A stretch of 42,549 nucleotides of DNA, taken from positions 1 to 42,549 of the forward strand of contig LWDM01000063.1 of NCBI GenBank assembly GCA_002083525.1, in the 5' to 3' direction. This document shows, one piece after another, positions 34,155-42,343 of this stretch. The notes beneath the pieces are model-generated. The model saw only the letters and a list, made by a program, of their open reading frames with translations. It had not been told where the DNA came from and did not search any database. The position numbers were made by a program, and so were the translations under genes. The DNA comes from Proteobacteria bacterium SG_bin9 (GTDB taxonomy: Bacteria > Pseudomonadota > Alphaproteobacteria > Rhizobiales > Xanthobacteraceae). Every line of letters begins with the position of its first letter. Within the stretch, counting starts at the first letter, position 1.

Positions 34155-35009
34155 GTGCCATCACCTGACGCCAGCCGCGCTTCGGCCGGTCCTGAGGCTG
34201 CGGTTTCGCTTGCGGGCGTCACGGTGGCGTTCAAGCTCGCCGACGGCAGCGTGTTCACCGCCGTCGAGAGCGCGGACCTTACCGTCGCGCCGGGTGAGTT
34301 CGTTGCTATCGTCGGGCCGACCGGCTGCGGCAAGTCGACATTGCTGAACGTCGCGGCGGGGTTGCTGAAGGCCGCCAATGGATCGGTGTCGATCTTCGGT
34401 GCACCGCTCGGCGGCATCAACCGGCAGGCGGGTTATCTCTTTCAGGGCGATGCGCTGTTCCCATGGAAGACCGCGCTTGAAAACGTCACCATCGGCCTCG
34501 AAGTCGTCGGCGTTCCGCGGGCAGAGGCGCAAGCTCGTGCGCAAAAGTGGCTGACGTCAGTGGGGCTCGGTGCATTCACCGGCCGCTATCCACACATGCT
34601 GTCGGGCGGACAGCGCAAGCGTGTCGGCCTCGCACAAGTGCTCATTCGCGATCCGAAGATTCTGCTGATGGACGAGCCGTTCGGGCCACTCGATGCGCAG
34701 ACGCGGCAGATCATGGGCAACCTGCTGCTCGAACTGTGGACCGCCGAGCGCAAGGCAGTCCTGTTCGTCACGCACGATCTGGAAGAGGCGATCGCGCTTG
34801 CCGATCGCGTCGTCATCATGTCGGCCGGCCCGCAGTCGCGCATCATCGGCAATTGGAAAGTGCCGCTGCCGCGGCCGCGCGATATCTTCGAGATCAGGCT
34901 CGATCCTGTGTTCCATGACTTGCATCGCGAGATCTGGAGCGCGCTCAAATCCGAGGTGATGAAGGGCTATCAGCAATCTGCGGGCGTTCCGTTGGGGACG
35001 GCCGTATGA
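34155..35009 (+). CDS. ABC transporter ATP-binding protein, nitrate/sulfonate/taurine type
   Basis: This is the ATPase of an NrtA/SsuA/TauA-class importer, 284 residues. It has Walker A GPTGCGKST, a Q-loop stretch YLFQGDALFPWKTALENV typical of this class, signature LSGGQRKR, Walker B ILLMDEPFGPLD and H-loop VTHDLEEAI. I placed the start at GTG 34155 because GGGGGA lies five bases upstream; the open frame extends back to 34080, but that part has no family similarity and runs toward the palindromic element. It overlaps the permease gene by four bases (ATGA). The substrate is unknown. Confidence 0.9.
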   Translation: MPSPDASRASAGPEAAVSLAGVTVAFKLADGSVFTAVESADLTVAPGEFVAIVGPTGCGKSTLLNVAAGLLKAANGSVSIFGAPLGGINRQAGYLFQGDALFPWKTALENVTIGLEVVGVPRAEAQARAQKWLTSVGLGAFTGRYPHMLSGGQRKRVGLAQVLIRDPKILLMDEPFGPLDAQTRQIMGNLLLELWTAERKAVLFVTHDLEEAIALADRVVIMSAGPQSRIIGNWKVPLPRPRDIFEIRLDPVFHDLHREIWSALKSEVMKGYQQSAGVPLGTAV

Positions 35010-35806
35010 ACAGGCGCTGGCTTCTTCTCCTGCAGGTGCTGGTCGGCGTCGGCCTGATCGGGCTGTGGCATGTGCTGACGACGGTCCCGATCCCGGGACT
35101 GGCCAGCGACTTCAGAATACTGCCGCCATTCTTCTTCTCGACACCGGAAAAGGTGTTCGAACGCATCGTCAAGTGGTTCGTTGAGGGTACGATCTGGAAG
35201 CATCTCGCGATCACGCTGACGGAAGCGATCCTTGCCTTCGTCATCGGTTCGCTCGGCGGCGCGCTGATCGGATTCTGGTTCGCGCGACAGCAGACGGTCG
35301 CCGCGGTATTCGATCCCTATGTGAAGATGATGAACGCCTTGCCGCGCGTCGTGCTGGCGCCGATTTTCGCGCTGTGGCTCGGGCTCGGTATCTGGTCGAA
35401 GGTTGCGCTCGGCATCACGCTGGTGTTCTTCGTCGTGTTCTTCAACGTCTATCAGGGCGTCAAGGAGACGAGCGCGACGCTGGTCGACAACGCGCGCATG
35501 CTCGGGATGAGCGAGCGGCAACTGCTGCGCCATGTCTACTGGCCGTCGGCGCTGTCCTGGATGTTCTCCTCGCTGCACACCTCGGTCGGATTTGCCGTCG
35601 TCGGCGCGGTGGTCGGCGAGTATCTCGGTTCCGCGGCCGGGCTCGGCTATCTGATTCAGCAGGCGGAAGGCACCTTCGATGTGGCAGGTGTGTTCGCAGG
35701 CATGATCGTGCTTGCGGCGTTCGTGGTGGTGATCGATGCACTGGTCACGCAGGTCGAAAAGCGGCTGCTGGTCTGGCGGCCGGCCGCGGCCAGCGAGCGC
35801 AGTTAA
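35006..35806 (+). CDS. ABC transporter permease, nitrate/sulfonate/taurine type
   Basis: This 266-residue permease partners the preceding ATPase. It has about six membrane spans, a first helix LLLLQVLVGVGLIGLWHVL, a TTLTEAILAFVIGSLGGALIGF-like core region, and the EAA loop with DNARMLGMSERQLLRHVYWPSALSWMF near residues 160-186. The start codon overlaps the ATPase stop. The binding-protein gene follows after about 65 bases. The organisation is that of SsuCB/TauBC-type importers. Confidence 0.9.
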   Translation: MNRRWLLLLQVLVGVGLIGLWHVLTTVPIPGLASDFRILPPFFFSTPEKVFERIVKWFVEGTIWKHLAITLTEAILAFVIGSLGGALIGFWFARQQTVAAVFDPYVKMMNALPRVVLAPIFALWLGLGIWSKVALGITLVFFVVFFNVYQGVKETSATLVDNARMLGMSERQLLRHVYWPSALSWMFSSLHTSVGFAVVGAVVGEYLGSAAGLGYLIQQAEGTFDVAGVFAGMIVLAAFVVVIDALVTQVEKRLLVWRPAAASERS

Positions 35807-35871
35807 GGTCTCTGTACGCCAGCGAAGTGCGCAGCTAACATAAGTCCAACAACAAACCGGGATGGACGCTC

Positions 35872-36885
35872 ATGAAACGATTGACGATTGCCGCCCTTGC
35901 TTTCGCCGCGGTTGCGGCCTTTAGCGCTCCGGCACAAGCGCAGGAAAAGAAGGACATTACGCTGGGCGTTGGCGGCAAGGGACTGTTCTACTATCTGCCG
36001 CTCACGCTCACCGAACGCCTCGGCTACTTCAAGGAGCAGGGGCTCAACGTCACCATCACGGATTTCGGCGGCGGTGCGAAGTCACTGCAGTCGCTGATCG
36101 GCGGTTCGGCTGACGTGGTGACCGGTGCCTACGAGCACACCATCCGCATGCAAGTGAAGGGCCAGGATATCGTCTCGGTGCTCGAAATCGGACGCTTCCC
36201 CGGTATGGTTCTTGGCGTGCGCAAGGAAAAGGCCGCGCAGGTCAAGTCGTTCAAGGATCTGAAGGGCATGAAGATCGGCGTGACCGCGCCCGGCTCGTCC
36301 ACCAACTTCTTCGTCAATGCGCTGATTTCGCGCGAAGGGCTGAAACCGGAAGACGTCTCGATCATCGGCGTCGGAACAGGCATGAGCGCAGTCGCTGGAA
36401 TCAAGAAGGGCGAGATCGACGCAATCTGCAATCTCGATCCTGCCATCACCAAGCTCACGCAGGACGGCGATATCGTGATCCTCGCGGACTCACGCACCGA
36501 AGAAGACAACATGAAGCTGTTCGGCGGCAACAATCCGGCCGCGGTGGTCTATCTCAAGCGCGACTTCGTGACGAAGAATCCGGAAACGACGCAGCGGATC
36601 GTCAACGCATTCTATAAGACGACGCTGTGGCTTCAGAAGGCGAGCGCAGAGGATGTCGCCAAGGTCGTGCCGGAGGAATACTTCATCGGTGATCGTGCGC
36701 TCTATCTCGCGGCGTTCAAGGCGTCGGCTCCGATGTATTCGAAAACCGGAATCATTCCGCCGGAAGGCATGAAGAATGCGCTCAACATGCTGCTCGAGTT
36801 CGACCCGGAGATGAAGGGCGCCAAGATCGATCTCGACAAGACGTTCGACGATCGGTTCGTCAAGAAGGCGGCCGGACAGATATGA
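35872..36885 (+). CDS. ABC transporter substrate-binding protein (NrtA/SsuA/TauA-like, NMT1 fold)
   Basis: This 337-residue periplasmic receptor belongs to the ABC system just upstream. A signal peptide (cleavage AQA-QE near residue 24) precedes the mature domain. That domain begins ITLGVGGKGLFYYLPLTLTERLGYFKEQGLNVTI, the typical opening of the NMT1/SsuA group. It continues with FGGGAKSLQSLIGGSADVVTGAYEHTI, DLKGMKIGVTAPGSSTNFFV and a second lobe with AICNLDPAI. Nitrate, taurine, sulfonates and pyrimidine-like compounds are ligands in this family; the ligand here is undetermined. PPK2 begins 31 bases after the stop. Confidence 0.9.
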   Translation: MKRLTIAALAFAAVAAFSAPAQAQEKKDITLGVGGKGLFYYLPLTLTERLGYFKEQGLNVTITDFGGGAKSLQSLIGGSADVVTGAYEHTIRMQVKGQDIVSVLEIGRFPGMVLGVRKEKAAQVKSFKDLKGMKIGVTAPGSSTNFFVNALISREGLKPEDVSIIGVGTGMSAVAGIKKGEIDAICNLDPAITKLTQDGDIVILADSRTEEDNMKLFGGNNPAAVVYLKRDFVTKNPETTQRIVNAFYKTTLWLQKASAEDVAKVVPEEYFIGDRALYLAAFKASAPMYSKTGIIPPEGMKNALNMLLEFDPEMKGAKIDLDKTFDDRFVKKAAGQI

Positions 36886-36916
36886 GTATTAAGGTCAGCG
36901 GCGAAGGCGTGTTGAG

Positions 36917-37822
36917 ATGAGTAACGGAAAGTCCTCGCCGCCGATCAAGCGGCTGCAGTCCTACGTCACGCCGTTCCGCATCGACGGCTCGCGCGAGTTT
37001 CATTTGAAGTCGTACGATCCCGGCGAGACGGGCGGTCTGGACAAGGACCGGGCGAAGACAATTATCGAAGCCAATCGCGACCGGCTGCGGGATTTGCAGG
37101 AACGGCTTTATGCCAACGATCGCTGGTCGATGCTGCTGATCTTCCAGGGCATGGATGCGGCCGGCAAGGACAGCGCGATCGAAAGCGTGTTTCAGGGCGT
37201 CAATCCGCAGGGCTGCGAGGTCTATTCGTTCAAGACGCCGTCGTCGAAGGATCTCGATCACGACTTCATGTGGCGCAGCACGATCTGTCTGCCGGAGCGC
37301 GGCCGCATTGGCATCTTCAACCGCTCCTATTACGAGGAATGTCTGGTCGTCCGCGTGCATCCGGAGATTCTGGCGAAGCAGCGCATTCCGGAGAAGCTCG
37401 TCACGAAGAACATCTGGCGCGAGCGATTCGAGGATATCTCGGCGTTTGAACGTTACCTCGCGCGCAACGGCACCGTGATCCTGAAGTTCTTCCTGAACGT
37501 TTCGAAGGAAGAGCAGCGCGAGCGTTTTCTCGAGCGCCTCGATGACAAGTCAAAGAACTGGAAGTTCTCTGTCGGCGATATCGCCGAGCGCGCGCTGTGG
37601 GATCGTTACCAGGCGGCGTATCAGGATGTGCTTCGCCATACGTCGTCGAAGCACGCACCGTGGCATGTGGTTCCGGCGGACCACAAATGGTTCGCGCGCG
37701 TCGTGATCGGCTCGGCCATTGTCGGCGCCCTTGATGGCCTCGACCTCAAATATCCAAAAGTCGGCAAGGATGCGCAGCGCGAGTTCGCGCAAATCCGTGC
37801 GGCTTTGGACGGAAAGCCGTGA
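36917..37822 (+). CDS. Polyphosphate kinase 2 family protein
   Basis: PPK2 enzymes use polyphosphate to phosphorylate nucleoside mono- or diphosphates. The 301-residue protein has one PPK2 domain: Walker A GMDAAGKDS with Lys84 and acidic Asp80, then CEVYSFKTPSSKDLDHDFMWR (polyphosphate/lid region) and Walker B-like IGIFNRSYYEE, and a lid with RERFEDISAFERYL. The single-domain size fits class I or III; nucleotide preference cannot be decided by eye. It closely follows the ABC binding-protein gene and may be read from the same transcript, although no functional link is evident. Confidence 0.92.
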   Translation: MSNGKSSPPIKRLQSYVTPFRIDGSREFHLKSYDPGETGGLDKDRAKTIIEANRDRLRDLQERLYANDRWSMLLIFQGMDAAGKDSAIESVFQGVNPQGCEVYSFKTPSSKDLDHDFMWRSTICLPERGRIGIFNRSYYEECLVVRVHPEILAKQRIPEKLVTKNIWRERFEDISAFERYLARNGTVILKFFLNVSKEEQRERFLERLDDKSKNWKFSVGDIAERALWDRYQAAYQDVLRHTSSKHAPWHVVPADHKWFARVVIGSAIVGALDGLDLKYPKVGKDAQREFAQIRAALDGKP

Positions 37823-37978
37823 CAGGCGACGCGACGGAACCACTCTGAACGTGACGTTTACGCAACAGCAGTGATGTAGTCCGGAGGTTATACTCCGGGC
37901 TGAAGAGTCCGGCTCTGCCGGTATTATAAGGCGCCATTCTATTTTGTATTGCTGAGATCCAGCAGGGCACTGCTTTTT

Positions 37979-39121
37979 ATGTCGATTACCGAACCGATTT
38001 CGGCTGCGGATAGGCTTCGCGTTTGGGTGCGTGGCCTGATCGCGACATTGCGCGGCCAGAGCGTCAGCTACCCGCTCGGCTACATGGCCTCTCTCGACGG
38101 CGCGCGCGGTCTGATGACGATCGGCGTTCTCGTCGCTCACACGCGAATGGCCCTGTTCGAGGGCGCCATGGTCTACATGGACGTATTCTTCGCGATGAGC
38201 GGCTATCTGATCACGTCGATCCTGCTGAAGGACTATCAGAAGCGCGGCCACATCCGCCTGAAGAATTTCTACTTGCGCCGCATCATGCGGCTTTTTCCTG
38301 CGCTCACGGCGATGGTGATCTGCTTCATCGCGTTGTCCTGGTTCTTCTCTGACAACTTTCGCGAACGGCTGATCGAAGGGCTGGTGACCTGGTTCTATCT
38401 GATGGACTACTGGTCGTTGATAAGTCCCTTGATCGGCATCCACGCCGAGACGGTTTACACCGGCCACACGTGGTCGCTTGCGGTGGAAGAACAGTTCTAC
38501 CTGATCTGGCCGTTGCTGCTCATCTGCCTGCTTCGCTTCAGTGGCGTAACCGTGCGTACGGCCATGATCATTGTCGGCCTGGCGCTGGCCTTCTGGCTGT
38601 GGCGCATCTACCTCACCGTGAACGGCGCGCCGATCGCGCACCTCTATCGTGCCTTCGATACCCGCGCCGACGCCCTGTTGTCCGGCTGCGCGCTGGCGGT
38701 GCTGCTGAAGGCGGTCGATATCTCAGCGTATCCGCGGCTCTGGAAGGCGTGTGCAATGGCCCTCGTGCCGATTGCGGCGCTAAGCCTGATCGCGTGCTTC
38801 ACCATGAACCATCACATGCGCTGGTACTACTGTGTCTCGCCGCTGTTCGGCGCAATTCCCGGCGTCATCAGCGTTGTCGGTCTGCTCCATCCGGAGCGCA
38901 CCTTCATGCACAAACTCTACGAGCACCCAGTCCCGGTTTTCATCGGCCGGATTTGCTACGGGCTTTACATCTGGCACTTCCCGATCTTTGCCTGGATCGC
39001 GACGTGGCGGCCGCTTTACATCACGACGTTTCTCGTCGGCTGGCCGTTGACCTTTGCTGTGGCCACGCTGTCCTATTACCTGATCGAACGACCCGCCATG
39101 CACGCGCGGCCGGGCGTCTGA
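37979..39121 (+). CDS. Acyltransferase family 3 membrane protein
   Basis: This second acyltransferase-3 protein in the window, 380 residues, has about ten membrane spans. It shows YMASLDGARGLMTIGVLVAHTRMA with the conserved His near residue 52, VYMDVFFAMSGYLITSILLKDYQKRG, a basic FYLRRIMRLFPAL and HTWSLAVEEQFYLIWPLLL, the classical OafA/LpxX-type motifs. It probably O-acylates an exported polysaccharide or other envelope glycan. No SGNH domain is present. The ATG at 37979 has a poor ribosome-binding site, so the start is uncertain (TTG 37949 possible). A small hairpin CCGGAG/CTCCGG (37881-37898) lies in the 156-base upstream gap. Confidence 0.87.
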   Translation: MSITEPISAADRLRVWVRGLIATLRGQSVSYPLGYMASLDGARGLMTIGVLVAHTRMALFEGAMVYMDVFFAMSGYLITSILLKDYQKRGHIRLKNFYLRRIMRLFPALTAMVICFIALSWFFSDNFRERLIEGLVTWFYLMDYWSLISPLIGIHAETVYTGHTWSLAVEEQFYLIWPLLLICLLRFSGVTVRTAMIIVGLALAFWLWRIYLTVNGAPIAHLYRAFDTRADALLSGCALAVLLKAVDISAYPRLWKACAMALVPIAALSLIACFTMNHHMRWYYCVSPLFGAIPGVISVVGLLHPERTFMHKLYEHPVPVFIGRICYGLYIWHFPIFAWIATWRPLYITTFLVGWPLTFAVATLSYYLIERPAMHARPGV

Positions 39122-39131
39122 GGCGTTGATA

Positions 39132-39155
39132 GGGCAGGTCTGCTGCCCCTTTTTT
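39132..39155 (+). terminator. Rho-independent terminator of the acyltransferase gene
   Basis: GGGCAG (39132-39137) pairs with CTGCCC (39143-39148), followed by C and six Ts. A TTGACA (39154-39159) begins within the T-run and could be the -35 element for the leuA leader transcript, but I see no convincing -10. Confidence 0.75.
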
Positions 39156-39192
39156 GACATTGCTCCGGTTGCCGAATGTCGTCTAGAACGAC

Positions 39193-39230
39193 GCCGGACG
39201 ACGCTGTCCGGCAACGAACCGTCAACGGTT
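39193..39230 (+). promoter_or_regulatory. Hairpins in the leuA leader region
   Basis: GCCGGAC/GTCCGGC (39193-39212, 7 bp, 6-base loop) is followed by AACCG/CGGTT (39217-39230). Neither has a T-run. They lie between the acyltransferase terminator and the leucine-rich leader frame and are probably part of the leader RNA. Confidence 0.4.
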
Positions 39231-39265
39231 TGTGGCCGAGTATGGCGGTCTTTAGGGCACTCGGA

Positions 39266-39388
39266 ATGACGATTCGCAGCGATATCGACGGTTTTGACGG
39301 GGTGGCCGCCACGGCCAGCGTTCCCGTGACCGTTGCTGCGCCGTCTGCGTCCCTTCTTGGCGGGCTCCTTCTGCTTATCAGCCCCTGA
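39266..39388 (+). CDS. Leucine-rich leader peptide upstream of leuA
   Basis: This short frame ends in SLLGGLLLLISP and a stop at 39386-39388, 105 bases before leuA. Six leucine codons (CTT, CTT, CTC, CTT, CTG, CTT) occur within ten codons at 39353-39376. This is the expected composition of a leu-operon attenuator peptide, in which ribosomes stall when leucyl-tRNA is scarce. The start is uncertain: ATG 39266 gives 40 residues, GTG 39326 gives 20 and ATG 39176 gives 70; none has a strong ribosome-binding site. The frame and leucine cluster are seen directly; the regulatory role is inferred. Confidence 0.55.
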   Translation: MTIRSDIDGFDGVAATASVPVTVAAPSASLLGGLLLLISP

Positions 39389-39424
39389 GGGCCGTCTGGG
39401 CGTGTGCGCCTGGGCACTCAGGGG
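39382..39424 (+). promoter_or_regulatory. Stem-loop overlapping the leucine leader stop codon
   Basis: CCCCTGAG (39382-39389), which contains the leader stop codon, pairs perfectly with CTCAGGGG (39417-39424). An inner GGCG/CGCC stem-loop lies between. No T-run follows, so this is not an ordinary Rho-independent terminator. It may be a pause or anti-translation structure controlled by ribosome position. Confidence 0.5.
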
Positions 39425-39493
39425 ACGACGAAAGCCGATCCGAACCCCAGAGCGCCTTCAGCAAACGGCGCAATTGACCAGAGGACTTCTTCA

Positions 39494-41053
39494 ATGACCG
39501 CCACCACCCAGTCCAACCAGGACCGCGTCTTCATTTTCGACACGACTTTGCGCGACGGCGAGCAGTGCCCCGGCGCCACCATGACCTTCGAGGAAAAGCT
39601 CACGGTCGCGAAGCTGCTCGACACTATGGGCGTCGATATCATCGAGGCCGGCTACCCCTTCGCCTCCGACGGCGACTTTGAAGCCGTGCACGAGATTGCC
39701 AAGCGCACCGAGAACGCCGTGGTCTGCGGCTTGTCGCGCGCCGCGCTGAAAGATATCGATCGCTGCGCCGAAGCGGTGCGTGTCGCCAAGCGCGGCCGCA
39801 TCCACACCTTCCTGTCCACCTCGCCGGTGCACATGAAGTACAAACTGCAAATGGAAGCGTCGCAGGTCTACGAGATGGTCATCTCGTCCGTCACCCGTGC
39901 GCGCAACCACATCGATGACGTGGAGTGGTCGGCGGAAGATGCGACCCGCACCGAGTTCGATTTCCTCTGCCGCTGCGTCGAGGCCGCGATCAAAGCCGGC
40001 GCGACCACGATCAATCTCCCGGACACGGTCGGCTATGCCGTGCCGGAAGAATACATGGATATGTTCAAACGTATCCGCGAGACGGTGCCGAACTCCGACA
40101 AGGCGATCTTCTCGGTTCATTGCCACAATGATCTCGGCATGGCGGTCGCCAACTCGCTCGCCGGCGTCGCCGGCGGTGCGCGGCAGATCGAATGCACCAT
40201 CAACGGCATCGGCGAGCGTGCGGGCAATGCCGCGCTCGAGGAAGTCGTGATGGCGATGCGCGTGCGCAACGACAAGGTGCCCTACTGGAACAACATCGAG
40301 AGCACGTCGCTCACCCACGCCTCGAAAGCTGTGTCGGCGGCGACGTCGTTCCCGGTGCAGTACAACAAGGCAATCGTCGGCCGGAACGCCTTCGCGCACG
40401 AGAGCGGCATCCATCAGGACGGCATGATCAAGAACGCTTCGACCTACGAGATCATGTTGCCGGAAACGGTCGGCTTGAAAGCCACCTCGCTGGTGATGGG
40501 CAAGCACTCAGGCCGCGCCGGCTTGATCCATAAGCTCGAAGAGCTGGGTTACAAGCTGTCGAAGAACCAGGTCGACGACGTGTTCGTGCAGTTCAAGGCG
40601 CTCGCCGACCGCAAGAAGGAAATCTACGACGAGGATATCGAGGCGCTGGTCGATCAGGAGATGGCGACCTCGCACGATCACATTCGTCTCGTGTCGTTGT
40701 CGGTCGTCGCCGGTACGCGCGGCCCGCAGCGCGCGACCATGAAGCTCGACATTGAGGGCGTCGCAAAGATTGCGGAAGAGGAAGGTAACGGTCCGGTCGA
40801 CGCGGTGTTCAACTGCGTCAAGACTTTGGTGCCGCATGAGGCGAAGTTGGAACTCTATCAGGTACACGCGGTGACCGCGGGAACCGATGCGCAGGCGGAA
40901 GTGTCGGTGCGGTTGTCGCAGGATGGCCGCTCGGTGACCTCACGCGCGTCCGATCCGGACACGCTGGTGGCGTCCGCCAAGGCCTATCTCGGCGCGCTCA
41001 ACAAGATCGTGAAGAAGAAGCAGCGCAACGCACCGTCCGCCGCAGCGGGCTAG
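39494..41053 (+). CDS. leuA: 2-isopropylmalate synthase
   Basis: LeuA condenses acetyl-CoA with 2-oxoisovalerate, the first committed step to leucine. The 519-residue enzyme has the DRE-TIM barrel start FIFDTTLRDGEQCPGATMT (about 15-33), metal-binding HCHNDLGMAVANS, and GIGERAGNAALEEVVMAM. A linker carries HESGIHQDG, and a C-terminal LeuA allosteric domain (about 390-505) should confer leucine feedback inhibition. The ATG at 39494 is the natural N-terminus; the frame extends upstream to 39404 without family similarity. It lies after the leucine-rich leader and before a strong terminator, so it is probably monocistronic. Confidence 0.97.
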   Translation: MTATTQSNQDRVFIFDTTLRDGEQCPGATMTFEEKLTVAKLLDTMGVDIIEAGYPFASDGDFEAVHEIAKRTENAVVCGLSRAALKDIDRCAEAVRVAKRGRIHTFLSTSPVHMKYKLQMEASQVYEMVISSVTRARNHIDDVEWSAEDATRTEFDFLCRCVEAAIKAGATTINLPDTVGYAVPEEYMDMFKRIRETVPNSDKAIFSVHCHNDLGMAVANSLAGVAGGARQIECTINGIGERAGNAALEEVVMAMRVRNDKVPYWNNIESTSLTHASKAVSAATSFPVQYNKAIVGRNAFAHESGIHQDGMIKNASTYEIMLPETVGLKATSLVMGKHSGRAGLIHKLEELGYKLSKNQVDDVFVQFKALADRKKEIYDEDIEALVDQEMATSHDHIRLVSLSVVAGTRGPQRATMKLDIEGVAKIAEEEGNGPVDAVFNCVKTLVPHEAKLELYQVHAVTAGTDAQAEVSVRLSQDGRSVTSRASDPDTLVASAKAYLGALNKIVKKKQRNAPSAAAG

Positions 41054-41074
41054 AGTCGATTGCATTCGGTAAGG

Positions 41075-41102
41075 AAAACGCGACGCTTCGGCGTCGCGTT
41101 TT
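41075..41102 (+). terminator. Rho-independent terminator of leuA
   Basis: AAAACGCGACGC (41075-41086) pairs perfectly over 12 bp with GCGTCGCGTTTT (41091-41102) around a TTCG tetraloop. The A-run/T-run symmetry would allow it to work in both directions. It lies 21 bases past the leuA stop. Confidence 0.88.
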
Positions 41103-41252
41103 GCATTGCAGCAAACAAATTTGCGGCGCTCCGTAAATCCGGCAATGGTCAGGCGCTTGATCCTCTGCGATTGTGGGCCGGAAGCGCGCGGGGGAGCGTT
41201 TTGAAGTAACGTTTCGAACGCACGAAATAAGGGAAAGAAAGCGGGAGGACCT

Positions 41253-42254
41253 ATGCATAAATTGTTCGTCGCCGCGGCATCAGCTGCGGCTCTGGCCATC
41301 GTCGGGCCTGCGTCGGCTCAGCAGCCGATCGTGATCAAGTTCAGCCATGTCGTCACGCCCGAGACGCCGAAGGGCAAGGGCTCGCTGAAATTTCAGGAAC
41401 TGGCTGAGAAATATACCCAGGGCAAGGTGAAGGTTGAGGTCTATCCCAACTCGCAGCTCTACAAGGACAAGGAAGAGGTCGAGGCGTTGCAGCTGGGCGC
41501 CGTGCAGATGCTGGCGCCGTCGCTCGCGAAGTTCGGTCCGCTCGGCGTACGCGAGTTCGAGGTGTTCGATCTGCCGTTCATTCTTCCGGACAAGGCTGCG
41601 CTGGCCCGCGTCACCACCGGTCCGGTCGGCAAGGGGCTGTTTGCAAAGCTCGAGCCGAAGGGCATCAAGGGTCTCGCTTACTGGGACAACGGCTTCAAGA
41701 TCATGACGTCGAACAAGCCGATGCATAAGCCTTCGGACTTTCAGGGTCTGAAGATGCGCATCCAGTCGTCAAAGGTTTTGGAAGCGCAGTTCCGGGCGCT
41801 TGGTGCAATCCCGCAGGTGCTGGCGTTCTCCGAAGTTTATCAGGCGATGCAGACCGGCGTCGTCGACGGCAACGAGAACGTCCCGTCGAACTGCTATACC
41901 CAGAAGATGCACGAGGTGCAGAAGCACGCCACCATCTCCCATCACGGTTACATCGGCTACGCGGTGATCGTGAACAAGAAGTTCTGGGATGGCTTGCCTG
42001 CCGACATTCGCACCCAGCTGGAAAAGGCGATGGCGGAAGCGACCGAGTATTCCAACAGTATCGCGCAGAAGGAAAACGACGATGCCATCGTCGCAATGAA
42101 GGCGGCCGGCAAGACGACCTTCTACGAACTCACAGCGGCCGAAAAGGAAGAGTGGAAGAAGGCACTCGAGCCGGTCACGCAGGAAGTGTCTTCGCGTATC
42201 GGAAAGGACCTGATCGAGCAATTCCGCATCGCCGCCAAGGGCGCCACCAACTGA
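41253..42254 (+). CDS. dctP: TRAP transporter substrate-binding protein DctP
   Basis: This is the periplasmic receptor of a tripartite ATP-independent (TRAP) transporter, 333 residues. A signal peptide ends near residue 22 (ASA-QQ). The mature domain begins IVIKFSHVVTPETPKGKG, followed by QGKVKVEVYPNSQLYKD and the substrate-carboxylate-binding arginine Arg169 in GLKMRIQSS. YQAMQTGVVDGNENVPSN is the usual signature toward the hinge. These receptors bind organic acids such as C4-dicarboxylates. GGGAGG lies six bases before the ATG. The 199-base upstream gap contains the leuA terminator and otherwise nothing that I recognise. Confidence 0.94.
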   Translation: MHKLFVAAASAAALAIVGPASAQQPIVIKFSHVVTPETPKGKGSLKFQELAEKYTQGKVKVEVYPNSQLYKDKEEVEALQLGAVQMLAPSLAKFGPLGVREFEVFDLPFILPDKAALARVTTGPVGKGLFAKLEPKGIKGLAYWDNGFKIMTSNKPMHKPSDFQGLKMRIQSSKVLEAQFRALGAIPQVLAFSEVYQAMQTGVVDGNENVPSNCYTQKMHEVQKHATISHHGYIGYAVIVNKKFWDGLPADIRTQLEKAMAEATEYSNSIAQKENDDAIVAMKAAGKTTFYELTAAEKEEWKKALEPVTQEVSSRIGKDLIEQFRIAAKGATN

Positions 42255-42260
42255 CCGCTG

Positions 42261-42291
42261 ACGAGCCCGGGTGCTCTGCATCCGGGCTCGT
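42261..42291 (+). terminator. Hairpin/terminator between dctP and dctQ
   Basis: A 14-bp stem (42261-42274 with 42278-42291, one G-T pair, loop TCT) includes ACGAGCCCGG pairing with CCGGGCTCGT and ends in TTTG. It probably reduces read-through so that the binding protein exceeds the membrane subunits, as in other TRAP operons. Confidence 0.65.
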
Positions 42292-42343
42292 TTGTGCTGA
42301 ATGAGCTGAATGCTGCGGCCAGCCGCAGCGCGGGGTGGGGCCG

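Noticed and set aside
37881..37898. Hairpin CCGGAG/CTCCGG as a terminator after PPK2
   Set aside because: The stem is only six base pairs and no T-run follows, so it is too weak to call.
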